From positions 1 through 20,987 of IMG/VR virus record IMGVR_UViG_3300037090_000130: DNA of 20,987 nucleotides, one strand, 5' to 3'. Of the stretch, positions 20,614-20,987 are shown piece after piece; position 1 is the first letter of the stretch, and the number at the start of each line of letters is the position of its first letter. Origin of the DNA: a virus. The notes under the pieces were generated by a model. The model was given only the letters and a program-made list of their open reading frames with translations. It searched no databases and was not told the origin of the DNA. A program made the position numbers and the translations under genes.

Positions 20614-20970
20614 TTATGTGATGAGTTTCCCTACCGCGACCGACTTGAAGTCGGTATTCACCTTCCATCCCATTTTCGTCAGTACGCGAAGGAGCTTTGA
20701 GTTTTCGATGGTGTGCGTGAGGAGCATCGCGCATCCATACGACTTCGCCATCGTCAAAGACGCTTTTGCCAACAGGATTGCCGCTTGCGGCTCCGCGTGA
20801 AACCAAATACCGATCATCGCCACCGGACCCCCATACGACATCCAACAGATTCCCCGTACCTTCTCATTTTCATCTACGCAAACCAGCGTAGTTTCGTTGT
20901 TCGGCCTCAATTTCCCCATGCGCCATCGGGGAGGCTCTAGCACATCACTGTCTCGTAAATGTCGCACCAT
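20614..20970 (-). CDS. GNAT-like acetyltransferase / T7 gp13-type protein
   Basis: A 118-aa protein. MVRHLRDSDVLEP looks like the first strand and helix of a GNAT fold; ETTLVCVDENEKVRGICWMS is the beta-hairpin; MIGIWFHAEPQAAILLAKAS and NSKLLRVLTKMGWK (the usual N-x7-L-x-x-x-GF/W motif) complete it. The acetyl-CoA loop (RxxGxG/A) is not recognisable, so it may be a non-catalytic structural member. GNAT-like proteins precede internal virion proteins in several podoviruses, as here. No RBS is seen before ATG 20970 and the frame is open to the window edge (TTG at 20973), so the start is uncertain. Confidence 0.55.
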   Translation of the reverse strand: MVRHLRDSDVLEPPRWRMGKLRPNNETTLVCVDENEKVRGICWMSYGGPVAMIGIWFHAEPQAAILLAKASLTMAKSYGCAMLLTHTIENSKLLRVLTKMGWKVNTDFKSVAVGKLIT

Positions 20971-20987
20971 CAAAGGCGGGGATGTCT

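Noticed and set aside
19957-20700. 247-aa Pro/Ala/Thr-rich ORF on the plus strand
   Set aside because: It is the mirror of the Gly/Ala/Val repeats of the 428-aa gene and runs across two minus-strand genes; no RBS or domain.

Overview
The window looks like part of a tailed dsDNA phage genome (or a prophage or metagenomic phage contig). Every gene I can support lies on the minus strand and genes are packed with almost no gaps; most junctions are 1-17 nt overlaps, often ATGA or GTGA. The sequence is GC-rich. Sec signals, a lipobox protein and a membrane-anchored coiled-coil protein in a lysis cluster suggest a Gram-negative host, but nothing names the host. I see no tRNA, integrase, CRISPR array or transposase. 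Portal, major capsid and large terminase genes are absent and probably lie beyond the right edge.

Read in the direction of transcription (right to left), 20970-7479 is a late block. It opens with a GNAT-like protein, three large proteins that look like podovirus internal/ejection proteins (428, 528 and 570 aa) and a 61-aa small-terminase-like protein. A small membrane protein, a run of tiny Lys/Arg-rich ORFs (74, 54, 19 and 21 aa), a zinc-binding protein and two virion-like proteins follow. Next come two tandem paralogous GT-A glycosyltransferases, a class I methyltransferase, a fibre-like protein and a tailspike with a pectate-lyase-type fold and a signal peptide. The block ends with a lysis cassette (TM/coiled-coil protein, GH24 endolysin, holin-like protein, 31-aa ORF, lipoprotein) and a hairpin terminator near 7427-7454.

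The non-coding stretch 7150-7478 separates the late block from an early block. It holds two sigma70-like promoters facing left, a palindromic operator candidate and a second hairpin. The early block (7149 to 1) starts with a small helix-turn-helix protein. Next are a phage ABA-sandwich protein, several tiny membrane proteins, a DUF7666-like protein with alanine-rich repeats, a VRR-NUC nuclease, and a SWIM zinc finger joined to a Gp157-like domain. It ends with a 63-aa unknown, a Cys-rich coiled-coil protein, an ERF single-strand annealing protein and an Acb2-like protein, the family that sequesters CBASS cyclic-nucleotide signals.

The most notable points are the acb2-like gene and the fact that it and the 63-aa gene share both a 5' leader layout and a 3' repeat. 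The leader (hairpin, CAT-CAC stretch, strong Shine-Dalgarno) recurs at several non-overlapping gene starts. Other points of note are the tiny basic ORF cluster, the secreted-type tailspike and the promoter/operator/HTH arrangement.
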